Of a stretch of DNA of 64,000 nucleotides, positions 48,774 through 57,973 are shown piece after piece. This stretch comes from Nakamurella panacisegetis (lineage in GTDB: Bacteria; Actinomycetota; Actinomycetes; Mycobacteriales; Nakamurellaceae), in NCBI RefSeq assembly GCF_900104535.1, contig NZ_LT629710.1:4189501-4253500 (forward strand). The letters are read 5' to 3'. Within the stretch, counting starts at the first letter, position 1. Each line of letters opens with the position of its first letter. The notes beneath the pieces were generated by a model that was given only the letters and a program-made list of their open reading frames with translations, made no database searches and was not told the DNA's origin. The position numbers and the translations under genes were made by a program.

Positions 48774-49822
48774 GCGAGTACTCCGGCCGCGGTCGCGGCG
48801 GCGAAGGTGGTCTCCAGCGCGTCGAGACGCACCTTCGGGTCCGGATGGGCGGGTGAGACGTTCACGGTGGTGACTCCTTGAGAGGCGAGCGTCTTCAGAC
48901 GCTCGACGATGCGGTCGGCGGTGCCGATGAGACTGGTGCGGTCGATGAACTCGAACGGGACGGCCGCAGCCGCGCCCTGGTAGTCACGGGAGAGGAACCT
49001 CTCCTGGACCTCGTCGGCCTGGGCCTCGAACCCCATCGCGGTGGCGATGCCGTGATAGAAGTTCACCTTCTTCGACCCCATGCCACCGATGTAGAGCGCC
49101 GCGGTGGGCCGCACCAGCAGCGCCGCCCGCCCCGGATCGTTGTCGATGGCCAGGGTGGCCTGCACCGAGATGTCGAGGGCGTCGGGGTCGCGCCCGGCTG
49201 AGGCCGCTCCGGCCCGGATGCGCTCGATGTGCTCAGACCCGGTGGCCGGGTCGAAGAAGATGGCCAGCCAGCCGTCGGCGATCTCGCCGGTCAGGGTCAG
49301 GTTCTTCGGACCGACGGCGGCCAGGTACAACGGCACCTTCGAGCGGACCGGTTGCAGGGACAGGACCAGGGACTTGCCGGGTCCGTCGGGCAGCGGCAGG
49401 GTGAAGTGCTGGCCGCCCGCGGTGACCCGGCGACGGGCCAGGCCCTGCTGGACGATCTGCACGTACTCCCGGGTCCGGCCGAGCGGGTCGTTGAACGGGA
49501 CACCGTGCCAGCCCTCGGACACCTGGGGCCCGGAGACGCCCAGGCCGAGCCGGAACCGGCCGTTGGACAGGGCGTCCAGCGTGGCCGCCGTCATGGCGGT
49601 CATGGCCGGGGTACGCCCGGGGATCTGCAGGACGGCCGAGCCGATGTCGATCCGTTCGGTGGTCGCCGCGATCGCGGCCAGCACGGTGACGGCGTCACTT
49701 CCATAGGCCTCGGCCGCCCAGACGACGTCGTAGCCGATCCGGTCGGCCGCGCGGGCCAGTTCCAGGTTGTCGTGCAGCTCCGCGGCCGAGGTCACGTAAC
49801 CGAGGTTCAGTCCGAGTCGCAT
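48770..49822 (-). CDS. Luciferase-like F420-dependent oxidoreductase
   Basis: The 350-aa protein has the LLM fold: GLNLGYVTSAAELHDNLELARAADRIGYDVVWAAEAYG, RIDIGSAVLQIPGRTPAMTAM and RFRLGLGVSGPQVSEGWHGVPF. Actinobacterial members usually use coenzyme F420; the substrate is not predictable. It is in a conserved block with uppP, overlapping it by 4 bp. An ATG at 49822 with no strong ribosome site. Confidence 0.88.
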   Translation of the reverse strand: MRLGLNLGYVTSAAELHDNLELARAADRIGYDVVWAAEAYGSDAVTVLAAIAATTERIDIGSAVLQIPGRTPAMTAMTAATLDALSNGRFRLGLGVSGPQVSEGWHGVPFNDPLGRTREYVQIVQQGLARRRVTAGGQHFTLPLPDGPGKSLVLSLQPVRSKVPLYLAAVGPKNLTLTGEIADGWLAIFFDPATGSEHIERIRAGAASAGRDPDALDISVQATLAIDNDPGRAALLVRPTAALYIGGMGSKKVNFYHGIATAMGFEAQADEVQERFLSRDYQGAAAAVPFEFIDRTSLIGTADRIVERLKTLASQGVTTVNVSPAHPDPKVRLDALETTFAAATAAGVLA

Positions 49823-49951
49823 GGGTCATGACGCTACCGGCCGGCCGTGTCGATTCTGCGTTGCCGGCTCCGATTGGGCCACCGACGGGTCAGGGCGTGT
49901 CTTGCCGACGGCGTCCGGGAGAACCACCGCAGATGCCATAAGTTGGCAGCC

Positions 49952-50890
49952 ATGGATTCTCGGCGGGTCGGGCGCAGCGGGCTGGAGGTGTCCCGGCTCG
50001 GTCTGGGCACCATGACGTGGGGCCGGGACACCGACGCGGACGATGCCGCCGCCCAGCTCGAGGCCTTCGTCGCCGCCGGAGGCACACTGATCGACACGTC
50101 CAACGTCTACGGCGACGGCGACGCCGAGTCGATCATCGGGACGTTGGTGCCCGACGTCATTCCGCGGGCCGACGTGGTGCTGGCCACCACGACGGTGGGG
50201 GTCGGCGGGGCTCGCGGCCGGTTGCTGGCCGCGCTGGACGGGTCGTTGCAGCGCCTCAACACCGATCACGTCGACCTGTGGCAGGTCCACGGCTTCGACA
50301 CCACCCTTCCGTTCGAGGAGACCTGTTCGGCGCTCCAGCGCGCCGTCGACTCGGGCCGTGCGTCCTACATCGGGCTGTCCGGCTACGCCGGGTGGCAGCT
50401 GGCCACCATGGCCACCTGGCTGCGCGGGGCGGGCTGTCCGGTGGTGGCCACCGAGGCCGAGTACTCGCTCGTCGAGCGCGCGGCGGAGGAGTCACTGCTG
50501 CCCGCCGCGGCCTTGCACGGCATCGGCCTGCTGGCCTGGGCGCCGCTCGGTCGCGGTGTGCTGACCGGGAAGTACCGGCACGGAACCCCGGCCGACTCCC
50601 GCGGTGCGTCACCGCATTTCGCCCGGTACGTCGGCCGGCATCTCGGTCCGGACGCGGCCCGCATCGTGGAGGCCGTGGCCACCGCGGCCGAGGGGCTGGG
50701 GACCTCGCCGCTGGCCGTGGCCTGCGCCTGGGTCCGGGACCGCCGCGGGGTGGCGTCGGCGATCGTCGGGGCGCGGGACAACGCCCAGCTGCTCGGTTCC
50801 CTGGCCGCCACCGAGATCACCCTGCCGGCCGAGATCCGGGCCGCCCTGGAGGACGTCAGCTCGCCCGATGCCGGCGACGAATCGCAGTAA
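49952..50890 (+). CDS. Aldo/keto reductase
   Basis: The 312-aa enzyme has the AKR signature: LGLGTMTWG, the catalytic Asp-Tyr pair in DTSNVYGDGDAE, HVDLWQVHG and a final CAWVRDRRGVASAIVGAR for NADPH binding. The expected substrate is a ketone or aldehyde. The ATG at 49952 gives the standard N-terminus; the earlier open frame has no similarity. Its stop overlaps the recD2 start (TAATG), so they are co-translated. Confidence 0.92.
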   Translation: MDSRRVGRSGLEVSRLGLGTMTWGRDTDADDAAAQLEAFVAAGGTLIDTSNVYGDGDAESIIGTLVPDVIPRADVVLATTTVGVGGARGRLLAALDGSLQRLNTDHVDLWQVHGFDTTLPFEETCSALQRAVDSGRASYIGLSGYAGWQLATMATWLRGAGCPVVATEAEYSLVERAAEESLLPAAALHGIGLLAWAPLGRGVLTGKYRHGTPADSRGASPHFARYVGRHLGPDAARIVEAVATAAEGLGTSPLAVACAWVRDRRGVASAIVGARDNAQLLGSLAATEITLPAEIRAALEDVSSPDAGDESQ

Positions 50891-52911
50891 TGTCCTCGTT
50901 TCCCGACCAAGGTCCGTCCCTGAACGTGTTCACCGAATTCGCCGCGTCCGGCCTGTGGCCGGGCGTTGGTCAGGCGGTGGCCCAGTCGCTGGTCGAGGGA
51001 GGCATCACCTCGGCGTCCAAGGTGACGGTGGCCGCGTTGACGGCGCTGCCCAAGATGACCCCGAAGCGTGCCGACCGGATCTACACCTCGTGGATCGGTG
51101 CCGGCCAGGCCTACGCCGTCGCGCAACTACTGGTGCCGCAGGAGATCCCGGTCCGGTGGGCCGGCCGGCTGATGGAGGCCCTCGGCGACGACGCAGCCGA
51201 CCAGCTGGCCGAGGATCCGTGGCGGCTCCTGGCGTTGCCCGACGCCACCGTGGCCCAGGCCGACCGGGTGGCGCTGGCCCTTGATCCGAAGGTGCAACGC
51301 GGCGACCCCCGTCGCGGACGTTCGCTGGTCGACTGGACGCTGGCCCGGTTCGCGCGTCAGGGGCACACCGCCGCCTCGGTGCAGCAGGTCGCGGATGCCT
51401 TGCGCCCCTTCGGCGTCGACGCGCCGACGGCCATCCGCGCAGCGGTCGACGCCGACCTGATCCTCGCGGTTCCTGGCCCCGCTCCGGTCGGCGTGGACGG
51501 CGTTTCGGCGCCCGACGCCTCCGCGGCGGCCGATTCGGCGACCGGGCCGGCCCTCGAGCCGTGGGTGGCCCGCAAGGTCCTGGCCCAGGCCGAGAACGAC
51601 ATCGCCGAGCACCTGCTGCGGCTCACCTCGACCGCGCACTCCCTGGCCGGGGAACGAGCGGTGAAGAATGTCGTCCAGGACCTGGACGTGGTTCAGGCGG
51701 GTGCGGTGACACACGCTGCGACCCATGGCGTTTCGATCCTCACCGGCGGTCCGGGGACCGGGAAGAGCCGGACCATCGCCGCTGTGGTCGCGCTGTGCCA
51801 CCGCGTCAGCGTCGACATCGCCCTGGCCGCCCCGACCGGACGGGCCGCGAAGCGGCTGGAGGAACTGGCCGGCTCCCCCGCGTCCACCATCCACCGGCTG
51901 CTGGGGGCACGACGGGCCACCGGTTCGGCCTCGGCCGGGTTCGACCACGGCGCGGACAACCCGCTCGACGCGCAACTGGTGGTGGTGGACGAGGCGTCCA
52001 TGCTGGACGTCGAACTGGCGGCGGCACTGTTGTCGGCGCTCAAGGACCAGACGCACCTGGTCATCGTCGGCGACCCGGCCCAGCTGCCGTCGATCGGGCC
52101 GGGCCGGGTGCTCGGCGACCTGATCGACAGCGGCGTCATCCCGGTCACCGAACTCAAGACCCTCTACCGCCAGACCGAGGGCGGGGCCATCGCCCGCCTG
52201 GCCACCGCCGTCCGGGAGGGCGACCTGGTGCCGGTCGACGACCCGGATCGGGAGGTGGTCATCGTGCCCGCCCGCGGGTCCGAGGACGGTGCCCGCCGGG
52301 TTGTGCAGCTGGTGACCGACTCCATTCCAAGGGTTTTCGGTACCACCGCCGATCAGTTGCAGGTGGTCACCCCGGTCCACAAGGGGCCGGCCGGGACGCA
52401 GGCCCTGAACAAGGCGCTGAAGGCGGTGCTCAACCCCGGTCGCGGCGCCGTCCGCGGGTTCGATGTCGGGGATCGGGTGGTGGCCACGGCGAATCATCTG
52501 GACGCCGAACCCACCGGCTACGCCAACGGCGAGGTCGGCACGGTCGTCTCGACCGGCGACAACTCGCTGCGAGTGGCCTTCACCACCGGCGAGTCCGACA
52601 TCTCCGGCAAGTCGCTGAGCGACCTGTTGCACGGCTGGGCCATCACCGTGCACCGCGCCCAGGGCAGCGAGTGGGAGGCGGTGGTTGCCGTGATGCCGCC
52701 CGAGGCCGGGGCCATGCTGTCCCGCCCGCTCATCTACACGGCGCTGACCCGGGCCCGGAGGCACCTGTCGATCATCCACGCGGCCGGTCCGATGCTGGCC
52801 CGGGCGGTCCGATCGGTCGGCGAACTGCCGCGGCGCACCCGGTTGGCGGCGCTGCTGCGCGAGGGCGCCGCGCCGGCCTCGGATGCCGAGCCGGAGCCGG
52901 AGGCTCAATGA
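50890..52911 (+). CDS. recD2: RecD2-type ATP-dependent 5'-3' DNA helicase
   Basis: The 673-aa protein has helix-hairpin-helix-like N-terminal sequence, an AAA fold with Walker A GGPGTGKS at 286-293, Walker [10 protein letters not shown] near 370, motif [15 protein letters not shown] and a C-terminal [13 protein letters not shown] plus YTALTRARR. It lacks RecB/RecC partners nearby, so it fits RecD2, a stand-alone repair helicase. It ends 4 bp into a repeat-rich ORF (ATGA). Confidence 0.9.
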   Translation: MSSFPDQGPSLNVFTEFAASGLWPGVGQAVAQSLVEGGITSASKVTVAALTALPKMTPKRADRIYTSWIGAGQAYAVAQLLVPQEIPVRWAGRLMEALGDDAADQLAEDPWRLLALPDATVAQADRVALALDPKVQRGDPRRGRSLVDWTLARFARQGHTAASVQQVADALRPFGVDAPTAIRAAVDADLILAVPGPAPVGVDGVSAPDASAAADSATGPALEPWVARKVLAQAENDIAEHLLRLTSTAHSLAGERAVKNVVQDLDVVQAGAVTHAATHGVSILTGGPGTGKSRTIAAVVALCHRVSVDIALAAPTGRAAKRLEELAGSPASTIHRLLGARRATGSASAGFDHGADNPLDAQLVVVDEASMLDVELAAALLSALKDQTHLVIVGDPAQLPSIGPGRVLGDLIDSGVIPVTELKTLYRQTEGGAIARLATAVREGDLVPVDDPDREVVIVPARGSEDGARRVVQLVTDSIPRVFGTTADQLQVVTPVHKGPAGTQALNKALKAVLNPGRGAVRGFDVGDRVVATANHLDAEPTGYANGEVGTVVSTGDNSLRVAFTTGESDISGKSLSDLLHGWAITVHRAQGSEWEAVVAVMPPEAGAMLSRPLIYTALTRARRHLSIIHAAGPMLARAVRSVGELPRRTRLAALLREGAAPASDAEPEPEAQ

Positions 52912-53270
52912 TCGCGGGTTCGGATCTGCTGGATCGGGACCTGCTGGGTCGGGACCTGCTGGGTCGGGACCTGCTGGGTCGGGACCTGCTGGGTCGGGAC
53001 CTGCTGGGTCGGGACCTGCTGGGTCGGGACCTGCTGGGTCGGGACCTGCTGGGTCGGGACCTGCTGGGTCGGGATCAGCTGGGCGGGACCTGCTGGGCGG
53101 GAGCAGGCGTGGTCAGCGGGGCGCGTGGTCAGCGGGGCGTCAGGCGGAACGCCCTGGCTCCGGCGGCCCAGGCCAGATGCAGATCCTCGGCGTTCGGTTC
53201 ACCGTCGGCGTCGATGCGGATCTGGTTGAACTTCGCGAAGTTGCGTTTTGCCCGCGATATCAGCGCGTAG
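52908..53270 (+). CDS. Doubtful 120-aa ORF made of RDLLG repeats
   Basis: From the ATG overlapping the recD2 stop, the frame reads [15 protein letters not shown] and repeats the pentad RDLLG about ten times before running into a Ser/Arg-rich end antisense to the split-barrel gene. The pentad resembles pentapeptide repeats, but Arg replaces the small residue those need, and the DNA repeat itself explains the pattern. It may not be a protein. Confidence 0.25.
   Translation: MIAGSDLLDRDLLGRDLLGRDLLGRDLLGRDLLGRDLLGRDLLGRDLLGRDLLGRDQLGGTCWAGAGVVSGARGQRGVRRNALAPAAQARCRSSAFGSPSASMRIWLNFAKLRFARDISA
52921..53084. repeat. 15-bp minisatellite after recD2
   Basis: Nine perfect copies of GGGACCTGCTGGGTC run head to tail from 52936 to 53070, with a degenerate copy before (52921-52935) and another after. 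The period of 15 keeps one reading frame. Such arrays change length by slippage, so copy number is likely to vary between strains. It lies between recD2 and a gene on the other strand, with no known function. Confidence 0.95.
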
Positions 53271-53623
53271 TGCTCCACGACGTGGGGCTCGTCGGTGAAC
53301 GCCTCGACGTCGGCCGTGCGCAGTCTGCCCTTGAGGCGGATGTTCACCGGCTGCCCGGTGCGCAGGTTCCGTCCCCACCCGAAGGGCGTGCCGATCAGCA
53401 CCGCCCCGTCGTGGATGGTGTACGCCACCGGGACCGTGTAGTGGCGGCCGGATTTGCGACCCACCACATAGACGGTGACCAGTTCCCGGCTGATGAGCCG
53501 GGAGACCAGTGGGGTCCGCAACAGGCCCCGGACCAGCAGGTTCGCGACTCCCTGCACCGCCATGACATGGGCTCGGGGCCCAGCGGCCGGTTGCGGGGGT
53601 TCCTCCTCCGATGCCGTACTCAT
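53129..53623 (-). CDS. Split-barrel flavin/F420-fold protein (nitroreductase/deazaflavin-like)
   Basis: The 164-aa protein has [35 protein letters not shown] and [15 protein letters not shown], the pattern of the split beta-barrel fold used by deazaflavin-dependent nitroreductases and PNPOx-like proteins. Function is not established. Its 3' end overlaps the RDLLG ORF on the other strand by about 140 bp. The GGAGG site is very close to the ATG at 53623, so a start slightly downstream is possible. Confidence 0.6.
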   Translation of the reverse strand: MSTASEEEPPQPAAGPRAHVMAVQGVANLLVRGLLRTPLVSRLISRELVTVYVVGRKSGRHYTVPVAYTIHDGAVLIGTPFGWGRNLRTGQPVNIRLKGRLRTADVEAFTDEPHVVEHYALISRAKRNFAKFNQIRIDADGEPNAEDLHLAWAAGARAFRLTPR

Positions 53624-53751
53624 TCCTCCAGGTTAGGTCGGTCCGAACCGACTCTCCAGACCTCGACGCGCGATCCTTGTGTCCTTCCGTCCCGCGCCGG
53701 CCGGCGGAGGATGATGAGGTGATCGACGGCCGAGCCGGCCGTCACCGATAC

Positions 53752-53762
53752 AGGAGGTGATC
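53752..53762 (+). promoter_or_regulatory. Near-maximal Shine-Dalgarno AGGAGGTGATC
   Basis: These 11 bases match the full anti-Shine-Dalgarno end of 16S rRNA. They lie 6 nt before the TTG at 53769 and decide that start, as the earlier GTG at 53757 is inside the site itself. Such a long match is rare. Confidence 0.7.
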
Positions 53763-53768
53763 GGGCCC

Positions 53769-54032
53769 TTGGACCTCGAAGCCGGCCGCCGGCCGTCACG
53801 CCCACGCTGGAGCTACTACCCGACGCCGGCCCAGGCCAATGCCGAGTTCGAGTACCAGGGCCTGCGCATCGACGCCACCACCAGCCGATCCGCGGCCGCC
53901 ACCATGCTGTCGATCCGGGCCGAGTTCGCCGGATGGGAATTGGATCGCGTACTGCGGTTCGAGGACGGGAGCCGGCGCGTGTGGATGCGCCGCCGCCGGT
54001 CCCCCGGCATGCTGCCGGACCTGACGCCCTGA
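53769..54032 (+). CDS. DUF5703-family small protein
   Basis: The 87-aa basic protein has YYPTPAQANAEFEYQGLRID, RSAAATMLSIRAEFAGWELDRVLRFEDGSRRVWMRRR, which matches the DUF5703 pattern common in actinobacteria. No function is known. Start TTG at 53769, set by a full-length Shine-Dalgarno. The last 12 codons lie in the first copy of a duplicated 60-bp segment. Confidence 0.75.
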   Translation: MDLEAGRRPSRPRWSYYPTPAQANAEFEYQGLRIDATTSRSAAATMLSIRAEFAGWELDRVLRFEDGSRRVWMRRRRSPGMLPDLTP

Positions 54033-54133
54033 CGGATCCCGGGCAACGTTGCCCTCTCGGTCGGCGCGCTCCGCCGGTCCCCGGCATGCTGCCAGACCTG
54101 ACGCCCTGATGGACCGCCGGGCAACGTGGCCTT
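53994..54133. repeat. Duplicated ~60-bp segment (3' end of DUF5703 gene)
   Basis: The segment from CGCCGGTCCCCC at 53994 to about 54053 recurs at 54072-54133 with a period of about 77 bp and several mismatches. The copy includes the gene end and stop, and GGGCAACGTTGCCC, a perfect 14-bp palindrome in the first copy that has decayed in the second. It looks like a local tandem duplication; the rest of 54034-54318 shows no gene. Confidence 0.75.
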
Positions 54134-54318
54134 CCCGGACCGCTCGGTCCGCGGTGGTACGGGCGGCATGGCGCGCCCGGCGTGGCGTTCTGGCGCGGCG
54201 CGGCCGATCGCGCCGGGAGGCATCACCGGCCGGGCCGGGAGGCATTGCGGATCGATAGGATCTGCTCGCTGTCGATCGCCTGATCGTCGGCCTGTGTGCC
54301 TGAAAGGTCGGTCGGCTC

Positions 54319-54696
54319 GTGCCGTTGCTCGCTGTTGTCCTCGCCGCGCTCGCGGCCGTCCTGCACGTGGTCTTCTTCGTGTTCGAGAGCATTCTGTGGA
54401 CCCGGCCGAAGGTCTGGGCCCGCTTCGGTATCCGGAGCCAACAGGACGCCGACACGATCCGGCCGATGGCCTACAACCAGGGTTTCTACAACCTCTTCCT
54501 GGCCATCGGAGTGGTGGTCGGGCTGATCGTCTCGGTCGACCACGAGAGCGCGGGGCGGGCGATCGTGCTGTTCGGGTGTCTGTGCATGGCCGGCGCCGCT
54601 GTCGTTCTGCTGACCACCGGCCGGGACAAGACCAGGGCCGCCGCCATCCAGTTCCTGCCGCCGGCGCTTGCGGTGATCTTCGCGGTGACGCAGTAG
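54319..54696 (+). CDS. DUF1304-family membrane protein
   Basis: The 125-aa protein has four hydrophobic helices and the DUF1304 signature HVVFFVFESILWTRP, with AYNQGFYNLFLAIG in the centre. Function unknown. It starts with GTG at 54319, with GAAAGG about 12 nt upstream. Its stop overlaps the azlC start (TAGTG). Confidence 0.85.
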   Translation: MPLLAVVLAALAAVLHVVFFVFESILWTRPKVWARFGIRSQQDADTIRPMAYNQGFYNLFLAIGVVVGLIVSVDHESAGRAIVLFGCLCMAGAAVVLLTTGRDKTRAAAIQFLPPALAVIFAVTQ

Positions 54697-55406
54697 TGCC
54701 CGAGGCGGCGTCAGCATCCTCTCCGAGTGACCCGTGGCGGGACGAACGCAAGCCCGTCCTGCGGGATTCCCTGGGCGTAGCCGCGGCCACCGGCGCGTAT
54801 GCCATCTCCTTCGGCGCCATCTCGTCGTCCAGCGGCCTGAGCATCTGGTTGACCATGACCCTGTCCTTGCTGATGTTTTCCGGGGGCAGCCAGTTCGGCA
54901 TGGTCGGGGTGATCGCCGGCGGCGGGTCGCCGTGGGCCGGGGCGGCCACCGCCGTGATGCTCGGCGCGCGGAACGCGTTGTACGGCTTGAGGTTGTCCGC
55001 ACTGTTGGACGTTCGCGGCTGGCGCCGGGTGCTGGCCGCGCAAGTCGTCATCGACGAGTCCAGCGCGATGTCGTTCGGGCGGTCCTCGGTCCGCGCCGGA
55101 CGGCTCGCCTTCTACGCGACCGGCATCGGGGTGTTCGTGCTGTGGAACGTCGGGACGCTGATCGGGGCGGTCGGGGCCTCCGCCCTGGCCGATCCCGGGG
55201 TACTCGGACTGGATGCCGCCGTTCCGGCCGCTTTCATGGCATTGATCGCCCCGCGACTGCGCGGTCGTGAGCCATGGGCGATCGCACTGGCGGCGGCGCT
55301 CATCGCGGTGGCGACCACTCCCCTGCTGCCGCCCGGCATCCCGGTCCTGGTCGCGGCGGGCTTCGGCATCGCGGTCGGCACCTGGCCGTGGAGGGCGGCC
55401 TCGTGA
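54696..55406 (+). CDS. azlC: AzlC-type branched-chain amino acid exporter, large subunit
   Basis: With AzlD, this 236-aa membrane protein exports branched-chain amino acids. The start ATGAYAISFGAISSSSGLSIW, the LMFSGGSQFGMVGV block and LGARNALYGLRLSALLDV match AzlC. GTG start overlaps the DUF1304 stop by 1 bp and its stop overlaps azlD by 4 bp. Confidence 0.9.
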   Translation: MPEAASASSPSDPWRDERKPVLRDSLGVAAATGAYAISFGAISSSSGLSIWLTMTLSLLMFSGGSQFGMVGVIAGGGSPWAGAATAVMLGARNALYGLRLSALLDVRGWRRVLAAQVVIDESSAMSFGRSSVRAGRLAFYATGIGVFVLWNVGTLIGAVGASALADPGVLGLDAAVPAAFMALIAPRLRGREPWAIALAAALIAVATTPLLPPGIPVLVAAGFGIAVGTWPWRAAS

Positions 55407-55714
55407 TCTGGGCCGCCGTGCTCGTCGCCGGGCTCGGGGTCTACCTGTTCAAGTTGGCCGGGATGTCGGTCCCGCCCACCGTCCTGGCCCGCCCGCGGGT
55501 GCAGCGCGTCGCGGCCCTGGTACCAGTGGTGCTGCTGGCGGCGTTGATCGCCGTGCAGACGGTCGGCCGCGGGCAGTCGATCCATCTTGACGCCCGCCTC
55601 GCGGGAGTTGCCATAGCCGGCCTGGCCATCTGGCGACGCGCGCCGTTCCTGGTCGTGGTCTTCGCCGCCGCCGTCACCACCGCCCTGGTCCGGCACTTCG
55701 TGTCTGGCCCGTGA
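55403..55714 (+). CDS. azlD: AzlD-type branched-chain amino acid exporter, small subunit
   Basis: A 103-aa protein with three or four hydrophobic segments and VYLFKLAGMSVPPTVLARPRVQRV, typical of AzlD, the partner needed for AzlC export. GTG start overlapping the azlC stop. Confidence 0.88.
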   Translation: MIWAAVLVAGLGVYLFKLAGMSVPPTVLARPRVQRVAALVPVVLLAALIAVQTVGRGQSIHLDARLAGVAIAGLAIWRRAPFLVVVFAAAVTTALVRHFVSGP

Positions 55715-55765
55715 GTGGGCCGGCCGCCTGACCCGGGTTGGCCGCGGGCCGGTCGTGGACCGCCT

Positions 55766-56115
55766 CACACCGGTTGACCCGGCCCACACTGGTTGCCGAG
55801 CCGAGAACCGGTGTGGCCGCGACGAGCCGGTGTGGCATTGACCCGCGGTCCGGAGCACACCCCTTGACCAGGCGCATCCGTCGGCCCAGCCCCGCACGGT
55901 CGTAGACCCGGCCCACACCCGTTGATCCGGTCCACACCCGTTGCCGAGCCGAGAGCCGGTGTGGCGGCGACGAACCGGTGTGGCAGCGAGCCGCCGTCAA
56001 GCCCACACCCGTTGATCCGGTCCAACACTCGTTGACTCGATCGACACCAGCTGACCGGGCCCACACCCATTGCCGCGCCGAGAACCGGTGTGCGCCGGGT
56101 CAACTGGTGTGGCCA
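55766..56115. repeat. Cluster of imperfect CACACCSGTTGA / CCGGTGTGG repeats
   Basis: The 442-bp stretch 55715-56156 holds no convincing gene. It contains three copies of a 70-90 bp module, starting near 55766, 55912 and 56002. Each begins CACACCCGTTGATCCGG or close to it and has a hairpin such as CACACCCGTTGCCGAGCCGAG paired with AACCGGTGTGG. The repeats are diverged but share order and spacing, as in an old intergenic repeat family. Short frames on the minus strand only echo the repeat. Confidence 0.8.
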
Positions 56116-56156
56116 CCTAGGCCGAGCTCGGGCCCGCGCCCCGGCCGGCTGTGCGG

Positions 56157-57500
56157 TCAGCAGTTGCGCAGCAAGCGGTCCAGCACCCGGGTGCCGAACG
56201 TCAGGGACTCCACCGGAACCCGTTCGTCCACCCCGTGGAACAGCGAAGCGAAGTCCAGCTCCGGCGGCAGCCGGAGCGGCGAGAAGCCGTAGCCGGCGAT
56301 GCCGAGGCGGGCGAACGCCTTGTTGTCGGTGCCGCCGGAGAGCATGTAGGGCACCGGGTGCGCGCCTGGGTCCTCGGCGGTCAGCGCGTCCTTCATGGCC
56401 TCGACGAGCGGGCCTTCGAACGGAACCTCCAACGGCGGCTGCCAGGTCCAGGTGATCTCGATGCCGTCGCCGACGATCTCGGCGATCTGCTCACGGAAGT
56501 GCTCCTCCGATCCGGGGAGCACCCGGCAGTCGACGGTCGCCTCGGCCGTCGACGGGATGACGTTGGCCTTGTAACCGGCCTTGAGCATGGTCGGGGTGGC
56601 CGTGTTGCGGAGCGTGGCGTTGACGATCCGCGACACCGGCCCGAGCTTGGCGATGGACCCGGCCAGGTCGTCCTCGGGGAATTCCAGCCCGGTCAGCTCG
56701 TGGATCTTGTCCAGGAAGCTGCGGACGGTGGCCGTCATGGTGAGCGGGAAGTCGTAGGAGCCGAGTCGCGAGACGGCGTTTGCGATCCGGGTGACGGCGT
56801 TGTCGTCGTTGATCATCGAGCCGTGGCCAGCCCGGCCGGTCGCCTTGAGATGAGCCCAGGCGACGCCCTTCTCGGCCGCCGCCACCAGGTAGGCGCGGCG
56901 GGCGTCATCCAGGGTGATGGAGAAGCCGCCGACCTCCGAGATCGCCTCGGTGGCGTCGGCGAACAACTCCGGGTAGAAGTCGACCAGCCACTGGGCACCC
57001 CAGGTGCCACCGGCCTCCTCGTCGGAGACGAACGCGAAGATCACGTCGCGGGGCGGCACGATCCCGGAACTCTTGAACTCGCGGGCCACGGCCAGGGTCA
57101 TCGCGACCATGTCCTTCATGTCCACCGCGCCCCGCCCCCAGACGTAGCCGTCCTGGACCGCGCCGGAAAACGGGTGGACCGTCCACTCCGACGCGTCAGC
57201 CGGTACGACATCGACGTGCCCGTGGATCAGCAAGGCCCCGCGGACGCGATCGGCCCCTTCGAGTCGGCAGACGACGTTGCCGCGGCCCGGGGCGGACTCG
57301 ATGTAGATGGTCTCGTAGCCGACGTCTTCCAGCTTCTGCTGGATGTAGCGGGCGGTTTGGGCCTCCCCGTCGCCGATGGTGTCCGGGTCGCCGGTGTTCA
57401 CCGACTCGAAGCGGATCAACTCGCTGCAGAGCTGCACGACCTCGTCGGTGGCAACGGTGCGTTGGATCGGCTGGCTTGCGGGTGACTCCGTATCGGGCAT
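56157..57500 (-). CDS. M20-family metallopeptidase
   Basis: The 447-aa enzyme has HGHVDVVPAD, WGRGAVDMKDM, SDEEAGGTWGA and SGGTDNKAFARLG, the zinc ligands of M20 peptidases of the ArgE/DapE/CPG2 group. It is cytosolic and would cleave a dipeptide or acyl amino acid. It differs from the hippurate-type enzyme at 8330, which is a separate branch. Start is ATG at 57500. Confidence 0.9.
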   Translation of the reverse strand: MPDTESPASQPIQRTVATDEVVQLCSELIRFESVNTGDPDTIGDGEAQTARYIQQKLEDVGYETIYIESAPGRGNVVCRLEGADRVRGALLIHGHVDVVPADASEWTVHPFSGAVQDGYVWGRGAVDMKDMVAMTLAVAREFKSSGIVPPRDVIFAFVSDEEAGGTWGAQWLVDFYPELFADATEAISEVGGFSITLDDARRAYLVAAAEKGVAWAHLKATGRAGHGSMINDDNAVTRIANAVSRLGSYDFPLTMTATVRSFLDKIHELTGLEFPEDDLAGSIAKLGPVSRIVNATLRNTATPTMLKAGYKANVIPSTAEATVDCRVLPGSEEHFREQIAEIVGDGIEITWTWQPPLEVPFEGPLVEAMKDALTAEDPGAHPVPYMLSGGTDNKAFARLGIAGYGFSPLRLPPELDFASLFHGVDERVPVESLTFGTRVLDRLLRNC

Positions 57501-57672
57501 GGTGCTTTCCTACCACCGTGGCAACTGAGGCGTGTCGGGCGGGCGTGGCCCGGCTCGGCCGGAGCCGCCCAGGACGCCCTACGGAGCGCCCCTGACCAGC
57601 GGGTTCTTCGGTTTGAGTCCTGGTGAAGTAATGTTGGCGATCGCACTGCGCACCATGGCGCAGAGCGACCCG

Positions 57673-57758
57673 GTCCGGGTGGCGGAATGGCAGACGCGCT
57701 AGCTTGAGGTGCTAGTGCCCGCAAGGGCGTGGGGGTTCAAGTCCCCCCTCGGACACCA
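57673..57758 (+). tRNA. tRNA-Leu (anticodon GAG)
   Basis: The 86-nt cloverleaf starts GTCCGGG, pairing with CTCGGAC before ACCA. The anticodon stem CTAGC/GCTAG holds a 7-base loop TTGAGGT, anticodon GAG. A variable arm (TGCCCGCAAGGGCG) and T-arm GGGGGTTCAAGTCCCCC are complete, as is CCA. Class II tRNA for Leu codons CUU/CUC. The 3' side borders the decayed hipA region. Confidence 0.98.
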
Positions 57759-57973
57759 GTGTGACCTGCGGAAACTCCGCTAGTAGGACCGGACCCAGCC
57801 AGTTTAGGACGGGGACCGCTGCGGTAGGGCCTGTGGCGAGCCTCCGAAAGAGACAACGATCTTCACACCGTCGAAGGTGATCCGATTGCCGGCCAGGCCC
57901 AATCGCTTCGACACGGCGGTGCGTTCGGCGGCGATACTGGCCGCGAACTTGGTCAGACCGCGAATGTAGGCGT
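57759..57973. other. Junction region between tRNA-Leu and hipA remnant
   Basis: No convincing gene. On the minus strand a frame through 57804-57970 reads AYIRGLTKFAASIAAERTAVSKRL..., which might be a fragment of some protein but is not one I recognise. Its edge coincides with the point where similarity to HipA starts on the plus strand, as if two pieces were joined here. Confidence 0.4.

Noticed and set aside
52936-53070. CRISPR array
   Set aside because: Repeats are contiguous 15-mers with no spacers and no cas genes; a minisatellite fits.
55715-56156. CRISPR array or protein-coding region (minus-strand frames with CHTGSS...PHR)
   Set aside because: Repeat units are diverged and irregular in spacing; the frames merely translate the repeat and have no start sites.
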